A stretch of DNA of 64,000 bases from Streptomyces europaeiscabiei (GCF_036346855.1 NZ_CP107841.1:2670001-2734000); one strand, 5' to 3'. Positions 52,154 through 61,402 are shown, numbered from the stretch's first letter. Numbers and translations are program-made. The notes: generated from the letters alone by a model not told the origin.

Positions 52154-52556
52154 CGGCTCTCCCGTCGTCGTCATTTGGCTGGGGGTACCTCCCAGGCCCT
52201 GAAGGCTCTGGGGGAGCGATTGCCGAGGGACGACGCTGGCCCTCTGCGCAAAGTGCAAAATTTCGTGCAGGTTACATGATGGAGCGATTCTCGGGAACTG
52301 GATACTTCGTCCCAACATGCGGACGCCACGGGCGCGGAGGGGGTGCCGCGCACGGTTGCGTAAATCAGGGGGAGCCGACCGGACAGATCAATGTCGGCCG
52401 ACCGGGGGCACAGAAGGCGGCGTCGCCCACTGCATCAGGGTGCTTGCAGGCGTCTTTGCCCGCGGCGCTTACGGCTCATGCCCAGCGGTTAAGCATTCGA
52501 AACCGCCTGGTAACGACTACTTATGCGGCCCCGCGCATACGTAGCCATCCGATCCA
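52154..52556. other. gltB 5' region and gap to the VIT gene
   Basis: This stretch contains the gltB leader (read leftward), with an imperfect hairpin at about 52189-52216 (CTCCCAGGCC against GGCTCTGGGGGAG), a motif frequent in streptomycete intergenic DNA. A GlnR-like site is listed separately. The part from 52320 to 52556 lies downstream of the leftward VIT gene, and I see no gene or clear terminator in it. Confidence 0.5.
52260..52275 (-). promoter_or_regulatory. GlnR-like box upstream of gltB
   Basis: On the gltB coding strand the sequence reads GTAAC-CTGCAC-GAAAT. This fits the actinobacterial GlnR half-box gTnAC-n6-GaAAc at all but one conserved base. It lies about 107 bp before the gltB start, a reasonable operator position for a nitrogen-assimilation gene. 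The second tandem half-box is not evident. Confidence 0.45.
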
Positions 52557-53285
52557 TCATACGGCCGCTCCGATCAGGCTGCCCAGGGCGTACGTCACAC
52601 CCGCCGCGGCGCCACCGAGGGCGAGCTGCCGCAGCCCGCTGAACCACCAGCTCCTGGCCGTCACCCTGGCCACCACCGCCCCGCACCCGAAGAGCCCCGC
52701 GAGCGCCACCAGCACGGCGGGCCACAGCGTGCCCGCGCCGAGCAGGTAGGGCAGTACGGGCAGCAGGGCGCCCAGCGCGAAGGAGCCGAAGCTCGACACG
52801 GCGGCGACGACGGGCGAGGGAAGGTCGCCGGGATCGATGCCCAGTTCCTCGCGGGCGTGGATCTCCAGGGCCTGCTCCGGGTCGTGCGACAGCTGCCGCG
52901 CGACCTCCCGGGCGAGCCCCGCCTCGACCCCACGGGTCTCGTAGAGCGCGGCCAGCTCCTTCTCCTCGTCCTTGGGGTGCTTGCGCAACTCCCGCCGCTC
53001 GACGTCGAGTTCGGCCTCGACGAGTTCTCGCTGCGAGGCCACGGAGGTGTATTCGCCGGCGGCCATGGAGAAGGCTCCGGCCGCGAGACCTGCGAGCCCG
53101 GCGACGACGACCGCATCCCGGCCGGCCGACCCGCCCGCGACACCGGTCATCAGCGCCAGGTTGGACACGAGTCCGTCCATCGCCCCGAACACGGCAGGCC
53201 GCAGCCAGCCGCCGTTCACGTCCCGGTGGGTGTGGTTGTCGCGGTGCGCCTCGTGCAGCGCGGCTTCGGTGTCGATGATCGCCAC
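52557..53285 (-). CDS. VIT1/CCC1-type transporter
   Basis: This 242-residue protein has the VIT1/CCC1 layout: a short soluble N-terminus (HRDNHTHRDVNGGWLRPAVFGAMDGLVSNLALMTGVAGG) and two membrane segments. A hydrophilic Glu-rich cytoplasmic insert follows (residues about 75-145, including EYTSVASQRELVEAELDVERREL), then three C-terminal membrane segments. Homologues export or store Fe2+/Mn2+. GTG 53285 follows AAAGGGG. Confidence 0.88.
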   Translation of the reverse strand: MAIIDTEAALHEAHRDNHTHRDVNGGWLRPAVFGAMDGLVSNLALMTGVAGGSAGRDAVVVAGLAGLAAGAFSMAAGEYTSVASQRELVEAELDVERRELRKHPKDEEKELAALYETRGVEAGLAREVARQLSHDPEQALEIHAREELGIDPGDLPSPVVAAVSSFGSFALGALLPVLPYLLGAGTLWPAVLVALAGLFGCGAVVARVTARSWWFSGLRQLALGGAAAGVTYALGSLIGAAV

Positions 53286-53570
53286 GGTCAAGCCCCTTTC
53301 CTCGCATCGAACGTACGCTCGGAAAATTGCTTCTGCCAGCAAGGAAGGCCGTACTTACCAGGGGCCGCAACTGTTCGAGAAACCGTTGCCGCTCATTCGT
53401 ACACGGCTCTGCACAGATGTCGACCGGGTGATACAGCGGCGTTCCGGGGGCCGTCGGGGCACCCGATGTGGCAGAGATCTTCACAGCGAAATCTTCGACG
53501 TCGCGAAATCTTCGGAGCGGATCAACTGCCCGTAGGGCCAGACCTGCCCACCGGGCCAGAGAGGCGCCAT

Positions 53571-54677
53571 ATGCCTTCCATCGCCTGCATTCCTTCGGTC
53601 CCGGCGCCCGGGGACGCCGCCGCTCTCCGCGAGCGGGCGCGGGGGGCCATGCTCGGGCTCGCCGTCGGGGACGCGCTGGGGGCGCCCGCCGAGAACATGA
53701 AACCCTCCGAGATCCGCGCACGCTGGGGGCGCATCACGGGGTACGTGGCCGAACACCCCTCGGGCACGGACGACACCGAGTACGCCATCTTCTCCGGGCT
53801 GCTGCTGGCCCGGCACGGCTCGGCGCTCACCGTCACGCATGTGGAGACGGCCTGGCACCAGTGGATCGCGGACCGGGACGAGGGCCCGTTCCGGGGCGCC
53901 GGCTTCAGCGAACGCGGCACCCTGGAGAACCTCCGCCGGGGCCTGGCCGCGCCGATCTCCGCGCAGCACCGGCACGCCTGGAGCGACGGCCTGGCCATGC
54001 GCGCGGCCCCCTTCGGCGTCTTCGCCGCGGGCCGCCCGGCGGAGGCCGCCCGTCTGGTCGCCATCGACGGCTCGGTCAGCCACGAAGGCGAGGGCATCTA
54101 CGGCGGCCAGGCGGTCGCGGCGGGAGTGGCGGCGGCGATGGGGGGCGCCCCCACGATCGCCGTGGTCGCCTCCGCCCTCGCCGTGGTCCCCGACGACTCC
54201 TGGACGGCCCGCTCCCTGCGCCGGGCGGTGGCGATCGCCCACCGCGGCGAACGCGCGGTCCGTTCCGCGGTCGTCATCGGCGGCTACCCCTGGACCGACC
54301 TCGCCCCCGAAGCCGTCGCCCTCGCCTTCGGCGCCTACGCGGCGGCCGACGGCGACTTCACCGAGTCGGTGCTGACGGCGGTGAACATGGGCCGCGACGC
54401 CGACACGACCGCCGCCGTCGCCGGCGCCCTGGCCGGCGCGACCCGGGGCGCGTCCTCGATCCCGCCCGAGTGGGCCACCGCCATCGGCCCGGCGAGGGGC
54501 AGCTGCCTCCCCTCCATGGCAGGCCACCACGTCCTCGACGTGGCCGAGCTCCTGGTCCCCGGCGAGGGCGGCAAATGGGGCACCACCACGACCCCCCTCC
54601 ACCGCGAGGAGCGGCCCTGCCCACCTCCGACCGCCTTCACCCTGGCCCCACCCACCAAGACGGAGACCCCCTCATGA
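53571..54677 (+). CDS. ADP-ribosylglycohydrolase family protein 1 (site intact)
   Basis: The 368-residue protein belongs to the ARH/DraG fold, whose members remove ADP-ribose from proteins or small molecules using two Mg2+ ions. All metal-site motifs are present: GLAVGDALGAPAE (29-41), TDDT (66-69) and GRDADT (residues 274-279). It starts at ATG 53571 after AGAGG. It leads a six-gene run in which the stop of this gene overlaps the next start (ATGA). The C-terminal 30 residues are Thr/Pro-rich and dispensable-looking. Confidence 0.88.
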   Translation: MPSIACIPSVPAPGDAAALRERARGAMLGLAVGDALGAPAENMKPSEIRARWGRITGYVAEHPSGTDDTEYAIFSGLLLARHGSALTVTHVETAWHQWIADRDEGPFRGAGFSERGTLENLRRGLAAPISAQHRHAWSDGLAMRAAPFGVFAAGRPAEAARLVAIDGSVSHEGEGIYGGQAVAAGVAAAMGGAPTIAVVASALAVVPDDSWTARSLRRAVAIAHRGERAVRSAVVIGGYPWTDLAPEAVALAFGAYAAADGDFTESVLTAVNMGRDADTTAAVAGALAGATRGASSIPPEWATAIGPARGSCLPSMAGHHVLDVAELLVPGEGGKWGTTTTPLHREERPCPPPTAFTLAPPTKTETPS

Positions 54678-56425
54678 CCCCACCACCACCGTGGGACGAA
54701 ACCACACCCGCCGGGCCATCGAAGCCGGGCGACGGGGCTTCGCATTCGGCAGCACCCGGGCCGTACGACGGGACGACCCGTACGGCAACACCGGCACCGT
54801 GTGGCGAGACAGCGCGCGCGGCGACACCCGGACCGGTCGACGACACCACGCCCACCTCGTGGACGGTGGCGAACACATCCGGCGGGAACGGACTCGCTGT
54901 CACGGCGAAGCCGGTCGAAGCCGTGCACCTGGTCGCGGCGAACCCGGTCGAAGCCGAACTCACGGACACGGCCAACCCCATCGAAGCCACGCACACAGTC
55001 GCGGCCAACCCGATCGAAGCCGAACTCACGGACACGGCCAACCCCATCGAAGCCACGCACACAGTCGCGGCGAAGCCGATCGACCTCGACCCCGGGGTCG
55101 TGGCGAAGCCGTCCGGAACCGCACCCACGGTCGTGACGAGGCCGATCACCCCCGCACCCGCACCCGCAGTCGCCGACGCCGACGCCGACGACGACGGCCC
55201 ACCGGGGCCACCCGCACCCGACGACGAAAGCCGCACGGGCGGTGCGGGTGGGAACAAGCCGGCCGAAGGCGAAGCCGAGGCGGGCCGGGCGGCGTACCCC
55301 CCGGAGGGCCACCGCATCGAGGGCCTCCTGCTGGGCCTGGCCGCGGGCGACGCCGCCGGCTGGCCCGCAGCCCGCCACCGAGCCGCCCGCATGCCGGAGT
55401 GGACCCGCCGCCTGACCCGCGAACTGGACACCTTCGCCGAGCAGAACGCCACCACCACACTCCCGGTCCCCATCGCCCTCAACCAACCACCCGAACCCCT
55501 CCGCCTCGGCCCCTCCGACGACGCGGAATGGGCCGCGTTCGCCGCCGAGGCCCTCCTCCGTGCCGGTGACGCTGCCGCCTTGGGCGACCTCAGCCTGGAA
55601 CGCCGCACCCGCGCCTCGATCGACCTCTCCTGGAACGCCGTGGCCAGCGAGATCGCCGCCGCCGCCGAACGCGCCCCCGAGGTCGAGTCCGCCGTACTCC
55701 CCCTGCGCGCCCGCATCTCCGTACGCGCCGGACTCGGCAACCTCGCCACCGGCCTGCGCCCACCCGCCACCGGCCACGACAACCCCCACTACTTCGACGA
55801 CGCGGCCTGCGTACGCGCCTGCGTGCTCGCCGTGGCCCACCCGGGCGACCCTCGCCGCGCCGCCGATCTCGCCGAGTTCGACGCCCGCTACACCCAGGAC
55901 GGCGACGGCGTGCACGGCGCCCGCGCGATGGCCGCCGCGCTCGCCCTCGCGCTCGTCGGCGCGAACGTCGACGACTGCACGGCAGCCGCCCTCGCCGAAC
56001 TTCCCGCCGAGACGGAGATCGGCCGCAACGCCCGCCACGCCCTGGATCTCGCCCACCGCCACAAAAAAGAAGGAACATTCGCTCTGGTCCCGCTCCTGGA
56101 GCACCAGATCGTCGACCACGTCTACAGCTACGGCATCGCCGCCGCCGAGACCGTCCCCGTGGCGCTCGCCCTGGCCACCGCCGCCGAGGGCCGGATCGCC
56201 GAGGCCGTCCCCGCCGCCGCCTGCCTCTCCCGCGTCGCCGACTCCGCCCCGGCCCTCGCCGGCGCCCTCACCGGCGCGCTCAGCGGCGCCGCCGCCATCC
56301 CCGACACCTGGCGGGAAGCCTGCCGCACCCTCTCCGGCTGCGCACTCCCCCGCCTCACCGGCACCGATCTCGTACACCTCGCCGAACTTCTCGCAGCCAC
56401 GGAACTCGGCACTCCAGGAGGATGA
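54674..56425 (+). CDS. ADP-ribosylglycohydrolase family protein 2 (degenerate site, repeat-bearing N-terminus)
   Basis: The 583-residue protein has about 210 low-complexity N-terminal residues, rich in Thr, Pro, Ala and Glu. These include two near-identical 22-residue units (AANPIEAELTDTANPIEATH plus TV, residues 88-131). An ARH-like domain follows (EGLLLGLAAGDAAGW, about 216-230). Expected metal motifs are altered: SDDA (281-284) in place of TDDT and SRVADS in place of GRDADT, losing one Asp. It is probably non-catalytic or modified in chemistry, perhaps a partner of the other paralogues. Confidence 0.8.
   Translation: MTPPPPWDETTPAGPSKPGDGASHSAAPGPYDGTTRTATPAPCGETARAATPGPVDDTTPTSWTVANTSGGNGLAVTAKPVEAVHLVAANPVEAELTDTANPIEATHTVAANPIEAELTDTANPIEATHTVAAKPIDLDPGVVAKPSGTAPTVVTRPITPAPAPAVADADADDDGPPGPPAPDDESRTGGAGGNKPAEGEAEAGRAAYPPEGHRIEGLLLGLAAGDAAGWPAARHRAARMPEWTRRLTRELDTFAEQNATTTLPVPIALNQPPEPLRLGPSDDAEWAAFAAEALLRAGDAAALGDLSLERRTRASIDLSWNAVASEIAAAAERAPEVESAVLPLRARISVRAGLGNLATGLRPPATGHDNPHYFDDAACVRACVLAVAHPGDPRRAADLAEFDARYTQDGDGVHGARAMAAALALALVGANVDDCTAAALAELPAETEIGRNARHALDLAHRHKKEGTFALVPLLEHQIVDHVYSYGIAAAETVPVALALATAAEGRIAEAVPAAACLSRVADSAPALAGALTGALSGAAAIPDTWREACRTLSGCALPRLTGTDLVHLAELLAATELGTPGG
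54935..55066. repeat. Two near-perfect 66-bp tandem coding repeats
   Basis: Two head-to-tail 66-bp units encode the duplicated 22-residue segment of ADP-ribosylglycohydrolase-like protein 2. Related shorter motifs (AKPVEAVHLVA before, AKPIDLDPGVVAKP after) extend the pattern in degenerate form. Confidence 0.85.
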
Positions 56426-56432
56426 TTCGGGC

Positions 56433-57641
56433 ATGACGTCCCCAATGGATCCCAACCCGCACGCAATGCCCCATGCCGGAGCAGGCGTTGCGGCGAACGC
56501 CGCGGCAAGCCTCGAAGAGCGCATCACCGGCGCCCTGGTCGGCGCCGCCGTAGGCGACGCCCTCGGCGGCCCGGTCGAGGGCTACACCCCGGAGCAGATC
56601 CTCGAACGCCACGGCGGCCGCGTCCACGGCATCGTCGGCCCCTGGAACGGCGACGGCTGGCGCACCGCCCGCCCCATCGCGCCGTACCACAAGGGCGACG
56701 GCCACGTCACCGACGACACCTTGATGACCCACGCGCTCGTGCGGGTGTACGACCGCGTACGCGACCACCTTGACGCGTACGCCATCGCCGAGCACCTGGT
56801 GCCGGACATGATGACGACCCCGCGCTGGATCCCCGAGCTGGAGGCGGAGGCCCTCCCCCTCCAACGGGTCTTCCTCGCCGAGAAGTGGCTCGTGGCCCGC
56901 ATCCACTACGGCCACATCGACCCCCGAGAGGCCGGCACCGGCAACATCGTCAACTGCGGCGCCGCGATGTACATGGCCCCCGTCGGCCTGGTCAACGCGG
57001 CCGACCCGCCCGGTGCGTACGCCGAGGCCCTCGACATCGCGGGGGCCCACCAGTCGTCCTACGGCAGGGAGGCGGCGGGCGTGTTCGCGGCGGGGGTCGC
57101 GGCGGCGTGCACGCCGGGCGCGACCGCGGAGTCGGTGATCGAGACGTGCCTCGCCGTGGCCAAGGACGGCACCCGCGCGGCGATCGAGGCCGTGTGTGAA
57201 GTGGCCCGCCGCCACACGGACTTCGAGTCGGCGCTACGGCCGCTCCGCGAGGCGGTGACACCGTTCGACACGGTCGGCCCCGACTACCGCGCTCCCTCCC
57301 TCAACGCCCGCCGCCCCTCCCGCCTCCACGCGATCGAGGAACTCCCCATCGCCCTGGGCATGTTGCTCGTGGCGCGCGGCGACTACCGTCACGCGGTCCT
57401 GGGTTCGGTGAACTACGGCCGCGACTGCGACTCGATCGCCACGATGTCGGGAGCGCTGGCAGGGGCACTGGGCTCGCAGGTCCCGTCCGACTGGGCCAAG
57501 ACGGTCGCGGAGGCCAGCCGCCTGGACCTGCACGCCCCCGCCACGGCCCTGACGGCGGTCACCCTCCAGATCCACGCCCAGGACCTGCACCGCCGCCGCG
57601 CCCACGAGGCCGCCCTCGCCACCCTGGCCCCCCTCCGGTGA
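56433..57641 (+). CDS. ADP-ribosylglycohydrolase family protein 3 (site intact)
   Basis: The 402-residue protein has a full ARH site: GALVGAAVGDALGGPVEG (33-50), TDDT (93-96) and GRDCDS (329-334). A conserved central helix region is visible (NIVNCGAAMYMAPVGLVNAADP). ATG 56433 lies 7 bp after the previous stop; GGAGG is about 13 nt upstream. The end overlaps the next gene by GTGA. It is the second of the two paralogues that look fully catalytic. Confidence 0.88.
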   Translation: MTSPMDPNPHAMPHAGAGVAANAAASLEERITGALVGAAVGDALGGPVEGYTPEQILERHGGRVHGIVGPWNGDGWRTARPIAPYHKGDGHVTDDTLMTHALVRVYDRVRDHLDAYAIAEHLVPDMMTTPRWIPELEAEALPLQRVFLAEKWLVARIHYGHIDPREAGTGNIVNCGAAMYMAPVGLVNAADPPGAYAEALDIAGAHQSSYGREAAGVFAAGVAAACTPGATAESVIETCLAVAKDGTRAAIEAVCEVARRHTDFESALRPLREAVTPFDTVGPDYRAPSLNARRPSRLHAIEELPIALGMLLVARGDYRHAVLGSVNYGRDCDSIATMSGALAGALGSQVPSDWAKTVAEASRLDLHAPATALTAVTLQIHAQDLHRRRAHEAALATLAPLR

Positions 57642-59140
57642 CCCCCCTCCGACTCACCTGGGTCCAACCGGAAGACCTCCTGGGCCACGAACTCCACCAG
57701 GCGGTCCAGGACGGTCGCGAGCCGTCGGCCATCGCCGCCCGCTGGCGAGGAGCGGGCGGCCCCCCGGCCCCGCCCCGCGCCGGCGCATCCCCGCATCGGA
57801 CGTCCCGCTACTTGCGCCAACTCGCCGAGGACCTGCTGGACGAACTGGCAGACCTACCCAGCAGCTTGGCGGAACACGAGCCGACCGAGCTGAGCAGGAT
57901 CAAGGCGTTGTGCCCGGACTGGCCGATGCGTCCGGCCGAGCCCACCGGTCCTGCTGGGCCGCCCCGTCCCGGCCACTCCACCCACCCCGCTCAGCCTGCG
58001 GGCAGTCGTGCCGCCGGGGCGGCACGGGTGGGCGCAGGCGGCACCCTGCAGGCGCAGGCCCGCGACACCCTCCCCACCCCGGCCACGTACACGCGGCGAC
58101 TGGAGGCGGCCTGGCTCGGCCGCGCCGTCGGCTGCCTCCTCGGCAAACCCGTCGAGAAACTCCCCCTCCCCGCGATCCGCCAACTCGCCCGGGCCACCGG
58201 CAACTGGCCCCTCACCACCTGGTTCACCGCCCGTGGCGTCCCCCCGGAACTCCTCGCCGCCCACCCCTGGAACCGCCGTTCGGCCCCCACCTCCCTCGCC
58301 GAGAACATCGACGGCATGCCCGAGGACGACGATCTCAACTACCCCCTCCTCAACCTCCTCCTGCTCGCCCGCCACGGCCGCGACTTCACCACCACGGACG
58401 TGGCACGGCTCTGGCTCGACGAACTCCCCGCAGGCCGCACCTTCACCGCCGAACGCATCGCCTACCGCAACCTCCTCACCGGCATCGACCCCCCGCACAC
58501 AGCCCGCCACCGCAACCCGTTCCGCGAATGGATCGGCGCCCTGATCCGCGCCGACGTCCATGGCTGGACCAACCCCGGCGACCCGGCCACCGCGGCCGAA
58601 CAGGCCCACCGCGACGCCGCCCTCACCCACACCGCGAACGGCGTCTACGCGGCGATGTTCGTCGCGGCCACCATCGCGGAGGCGGCCACCGGCACCCACG
58701 ACGTCCACCACTGCCTGCGCACCGGCCTCAAGGTCGTCCCCCCGGACTCCCGTCTGGCGAAGGCGATCGACCACGCCCTCCGACTCGCCACGGGCGAGCG
58801 CGACTTCGACACGGTCGTCGACGAACTCCACTCCACCTACGCCGACCACCACTGGGTGCACGCCCTCCCCAACACGGCCCTGCTCACCGCCGCACTCACC
58901 CATGCGGACGGCGACTTCACGGCCTCCGTCTGCCGCGCGGTGTCGGGCGGTTGGGACACCGACTCCAACGGCGCGACGGCGGGCAGCATCGCCGGCCTCC
59001 TGACCGGCTCCCCGGACGCCCTCCCCGACCGCTGGACGGCCCCCCTCAAGAACCGCCTGGCCACCTCGGTCGCCGACTTCAACGGCGTCGGCTTCGACAC
59101 CCTGGCCCACCTCACCCTCCGGGAGACCCCCCACCCATGA
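57638..59140 (+). CDS. ADP-ribosylglycohydrolase family protein 4 (altered first motif)
   Basis: The 500-residue protein starts at GTG 57638, overlapping the previous stop by 4 nt. An N-terminal region of about 150 residues has a helical part (HELHQAVQDGREPSAIAARW) and a Pro/Gly linker. The ARH domain follows: GRAVGCLLGKPVEKLPL (161-177, Cys in place of the usual Asp), EDDD (229-232) and WDTDS (439-443). The Asp-rich C-terminal motif is intact, so metal binding is likely but the first motif is changed. Confidence 0.85.
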   Translation: MTPLRLTWVQPEDLLGHELHQAVQDGREPSAIAARWRGAGGPPAPPRAGASPHRTSRYLRQLAEDLLDELADLPSSLAEHEPTELSRIKALCPDWPMRPAEPTGPAGPPRPGHSTHPAQPAGSRAAGAARVGAGGTLQAQARDTLPTPATYTRRLEAAWLGRAVGCLLGKPVEKLPLPAIRQLARATGNWPLTTWFTARGVPPELLAAHPWNRRSAPTSLAENIDGMPEDDDLNYPLLNLLLLARHGRDFTTTDVARLWLDELPAGRTFTAERIAYRNLLTGIDPPHTARHRNPFREWIGALIRADVHGWTNPGDPATAAEQAHRDAALTHTANGVYAAMFVAATIAEAATGTHDVHHCLRTGLKVVPPDSRLAKAIDHALRLATGERDFDTVVDELHSTYADHHWVHALPNTALLTAALTHADGDFTASVCRAVSGGWDTDSNGATAGSIAGLLTGSPDALPDRWTAPLKNRLATSVADFNGVGFDTLAHLTLRETPHP

Positions 59141-60336
59141 CCCAGGCGTACGACCCCCCGCTCTCCCACCTCCGCGTGCTCGACCTCGCCACTCTCTTCG
59201 CCGGCCCCCTCGCCGCCACGATGCTCGGCGACTTCGGCGCGGAGGTCATCAAGATCGAACACCCCACGAAGCCGGACCCGTCCCGTGGCCACGGCCCGTC
59301 GAAGAACGGCGTGGGCCTGTGGTGGAAACTGCTGGGCCGCAACAAGCGCACCCTGACGCTGAACCTCTCCACCCCCGGCGGCCGGGACACGCTCCTGCGC
59401 CTCGCCGCCACCGCCGACGTGATCATCGAGAACTTCCGCCCCGGCACCCTGGAGAAATGGGGCCTGGGCTGGAAGGAACTCTCCGCCGCGAACCCCCGTC
59501 TGGTCCTCGCCCGCGTCACCGGCTTCGGCCAGTTCGGCCCGTACGCGCACCGCCCCGGCTTCGGCACGCTGGCCGAGGCGATGAGCGGCTTCGCCGCGAT
59601 CACCGGCGAGCCGGACGCCCCTCCTGTCCTGCCCCCCTTCGGCCTGGCCGACTCGATCGCGGGCCTGGCGACGGCATACGCGGTGATGACCGCACTCGCC
59701 GCGCGTGACCGGACGGGCGAAGGGCAGACGGTCGACATGGCGATCATCGAGCCGATCCTCACCGTCCTCGGTCCCCAACCCCTCTGGTACGACCAGCTCG
59801 GCCACGTCCAGCCCCGTACCGGCAACCGCTCCGCCAACAACGCGCCCCGCAACACCTATCGCACGGCGGACGGTACATGGGTGGCCGTCTCCACCTCGGC
59901 CCAGTCGATCGCGGAGCGGGTGATGCGCCTGGTCGGCCGCCCCGAGCTGATCGACGAGCCCTGGTTCGGCTCAGGCGCGGAACGGGCCCGTCACGCCGAC
60001 GTCCTGGACGAGGCCGTCGGCGCGTGGATCGCCCGCCACACCCGCGAGGAGGTCATCGAGGTGTTCGAGAAGGCGGAGGCGGCGGTGGCCCCCATCCAGG
60101 ACGTACGGGAGGTGATGACCGACCCCCAGTACCGGGCCCTGGACACGATCACGACCGTCGACGACCCCGACCTCGGCCCCCTGCGTATGCAGAACGTCCT
60201 CTTCCGCCTCTCCGCCACCCCCGGCGCGATCCGCTGGGCGGGCCGCGCACACGGCGCCGACACGGACTCGGTCCTCACCGAACTGGGCCTGTCGGAACCG
60301 GACATCGATGCCCTCCGCCAGGAGGGCGCCCTGTGA
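59137..60336 (+). CDS. CaiB/BaiF (class III) CoA-transferase
   Basis: This 399-residue enzyme has the CaiB/BaiF signature LDLATLFAGPLAATMLGDFGAEVIKIEHP. The segment holding the expected catalytic Asp is GEGQTVDMAIIEPIL, and the C-terminal half is DPQYRALDTITTVDDPDLGPLRMQNVLFRLS. It moves CoA between carboxylic acids. ATG 59137 overlaps the stop of ARH-like protein 4 (ATGA) and its own stop overlaps the lyase start, placing it firmly in the same operon. The acid substrates are unknown. Confidence 0.9.
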   Translation: MTQAYDPPLSHLRVLDLATLFAGPLAATMLGDFGAEVIKIEHPTKPDPSRGHGPSKNGVGLWWKLLGRNKRTLTLNLSTPGGRDTLLRLAATADVIIENFRPGTLEKWGLGWKELSAANPRLVLARVTGFGQFGPYAHRPGFGTLAEAMSGFAAITGEPDAPPVLPPFGLADSIAGLATAYAVMTALAARDRTGEGQTVDMAIIEPILTVLGPQPLWYDQLGHVQPRTGNRSANNAPRNTYRTADGTWVAVSTSAQSIAERVMRLVGRPELIDEPWFGSGAERARHADVLDEAVGAWIARHTREEVIEVFEKAEAAVAPIQDVREVMTDPQYRALDTITTVDDPDLGPLRMQNVLFRLSATPGAIRWAGRAHGADTDSVLTELGLSEPDIDALRQEGAL

Positions 60337-61187
60337 CCCCCGGTTCGACGACCCCCTTCCCCCTGACCTGGCTGTACGTCCCCGGCGACCGCCCGGAGGT
60401 GGTCACCAAGGCCCTGGCCTCCGGCGCGGACGTGGTGATCGTGGACCTGGAGGACGCGGTGGCGCCGAACCGCAAGGCCTACGCCCGCGCGGCGACCGCC
60501 GAACTCCTCTCGAGCCCGTCCACCGTCGCGGTTCACGTACGCGTGAACGCCCTGGGCACCCCGGAGGCCGAACAGGACCTCAAGACCCTCTCCTCTCTCC
60601 CCGGGCTGGCGGCCCTCCGCCTGCCGAAGATCACGTCCCCCGCCGACGTCGCCGGCGTAGCGGAAAGAACCGCCCCCGCGGAAGGAGGAGCGATCCCCCT
60701 GTACGCGCTCCTCGAATCGGCCCTGGGTGTGGAACGCGCCTACGACATCGCCACCGCCCATCCCGCCCTCCGCGGCATCGCGCTCGGCGAGGCTGACCTC
60801 CGCGCCGACCTGGCCGTCCGGCACGACTCGGCCCTCGACTGGCCCCGCTCCCGGGTGATCCTCGCCGCGCGCGCCGCGGGCCTCCCCTCACCGGCCCAGT
60901 CGATCTACCCGGACACGAAGGACCTCGAAGGGCTGGCCGCCTCCTGCGCCCACGGCCGCGCCCTCGGCTTCCTGGGCCGCGCCGCCATCCACCCTCGGCA
61001 GCTCCCGGTGATCGAACGCGCCTACGCCCCCACCCCGCGGGAAGTGGAATCGGCCGAGGAGACCCTCAAGGCCGCGACCACCGCGCCCGGCGCCCAGGCC
61101 CTCCCCGACGGCCGCTTCATCGACCCGGCCGTGGTGGCAGCCGCCCGCAGAACCCTCACCCTGGCCAACCGCCCCACCAGACGCTGA
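60333..61187 (+). CDS. CitE-like (HpcH/HpaI) CoA-ester lyase
   Basis: The 284-residue TIM-barrel lyase has LYVPGDRPEVVTKALASGADVVIVDLEDAV, PLYALLESALGVERAYDIA, IALGEADLRADLAV and QSIYPDTKDLEGLAASC, all CitE/malyl-CoA-lyase family markers. The acidic metal ligands (Glu and Asp) are retained. With the CoA-transferase it suggests activation of a hydroxy- or dicarboxylic acid followed by C-C cleavage, as for malyl- or citramalyl-CoA. GTG 60333 overlaps the upstream stop (GTGA). It is the last gene of the six-gene run. Confidence 0.9.
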   Translation: MTPGSTTPFPLTWLYVPGDRPEVVTKALASGADVVIVDLEDAVAPNRKAYARAATAELLSSPSTVAVHVRVNALGTPEAEQDLKTLSSLPGLAALRLPKITSPADVAGVAERTAPAEGGAIPLYALLESALGVERAYDIATAHPALRGIALGEADLRADLAVRHDSALDWPRSRVILAARAAGLPSPAQSIYPDTKDLEGLAASCAHGRALGFLGRAAIHPRQLPVIERAYAPTPREVESAEETLKAATTAPGAQALPDGRFIDPAVVAAARRTLTLANRPTRR

Positions 61188-61261
61188 TCCGCCCCCGCCG
61201 CCCCTACCCATTCCCATCCCCAGGGGCTGCGCCCCTTCGACCCCCCTCTGCGGGCCCGGTG

Positions 61262-61293
61262 GGGGCTGGTCGCGCAGTTCCCCGCGCCCCTGA
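61262..61293 (-). repeat. Dispersed intergenic repeat, copy 3
   Basis: Reverse-strand copy (GGCTGGTCGCGCAGTTCCCC on the plus strand) of the element at 26659-26690. Confidence 0.75.
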
Positions 61294-61370
61294 AAAAGCA
61301 GGGGCTGCGCCCCGTGCTTTTCCAGGGGAGCAAGGCCGTGGTCTTTCAGGCCCGCAGGGCCTGATCTTTC

Positions 61371-61402
61371 AGGGGCGCGGGGAACTGCGCGAGCAACCAC
61401 GA
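61371..61402 (+). repeat. Dispersed intergenic repeat, copy 4
   Basis: Plus-strand copy (CGCGGGGAACTGCGCGAGCA) paired head-to-head with copy 3 about 80 bp away. Confidence 0.75.

Noticed and set aside
47507..52279. 1590-codon plus-strand frame opposite gltB
   Set aside because: Mirror of the glutamate synthase gene; Arg/Gly/Val/Asp-rich without domains.
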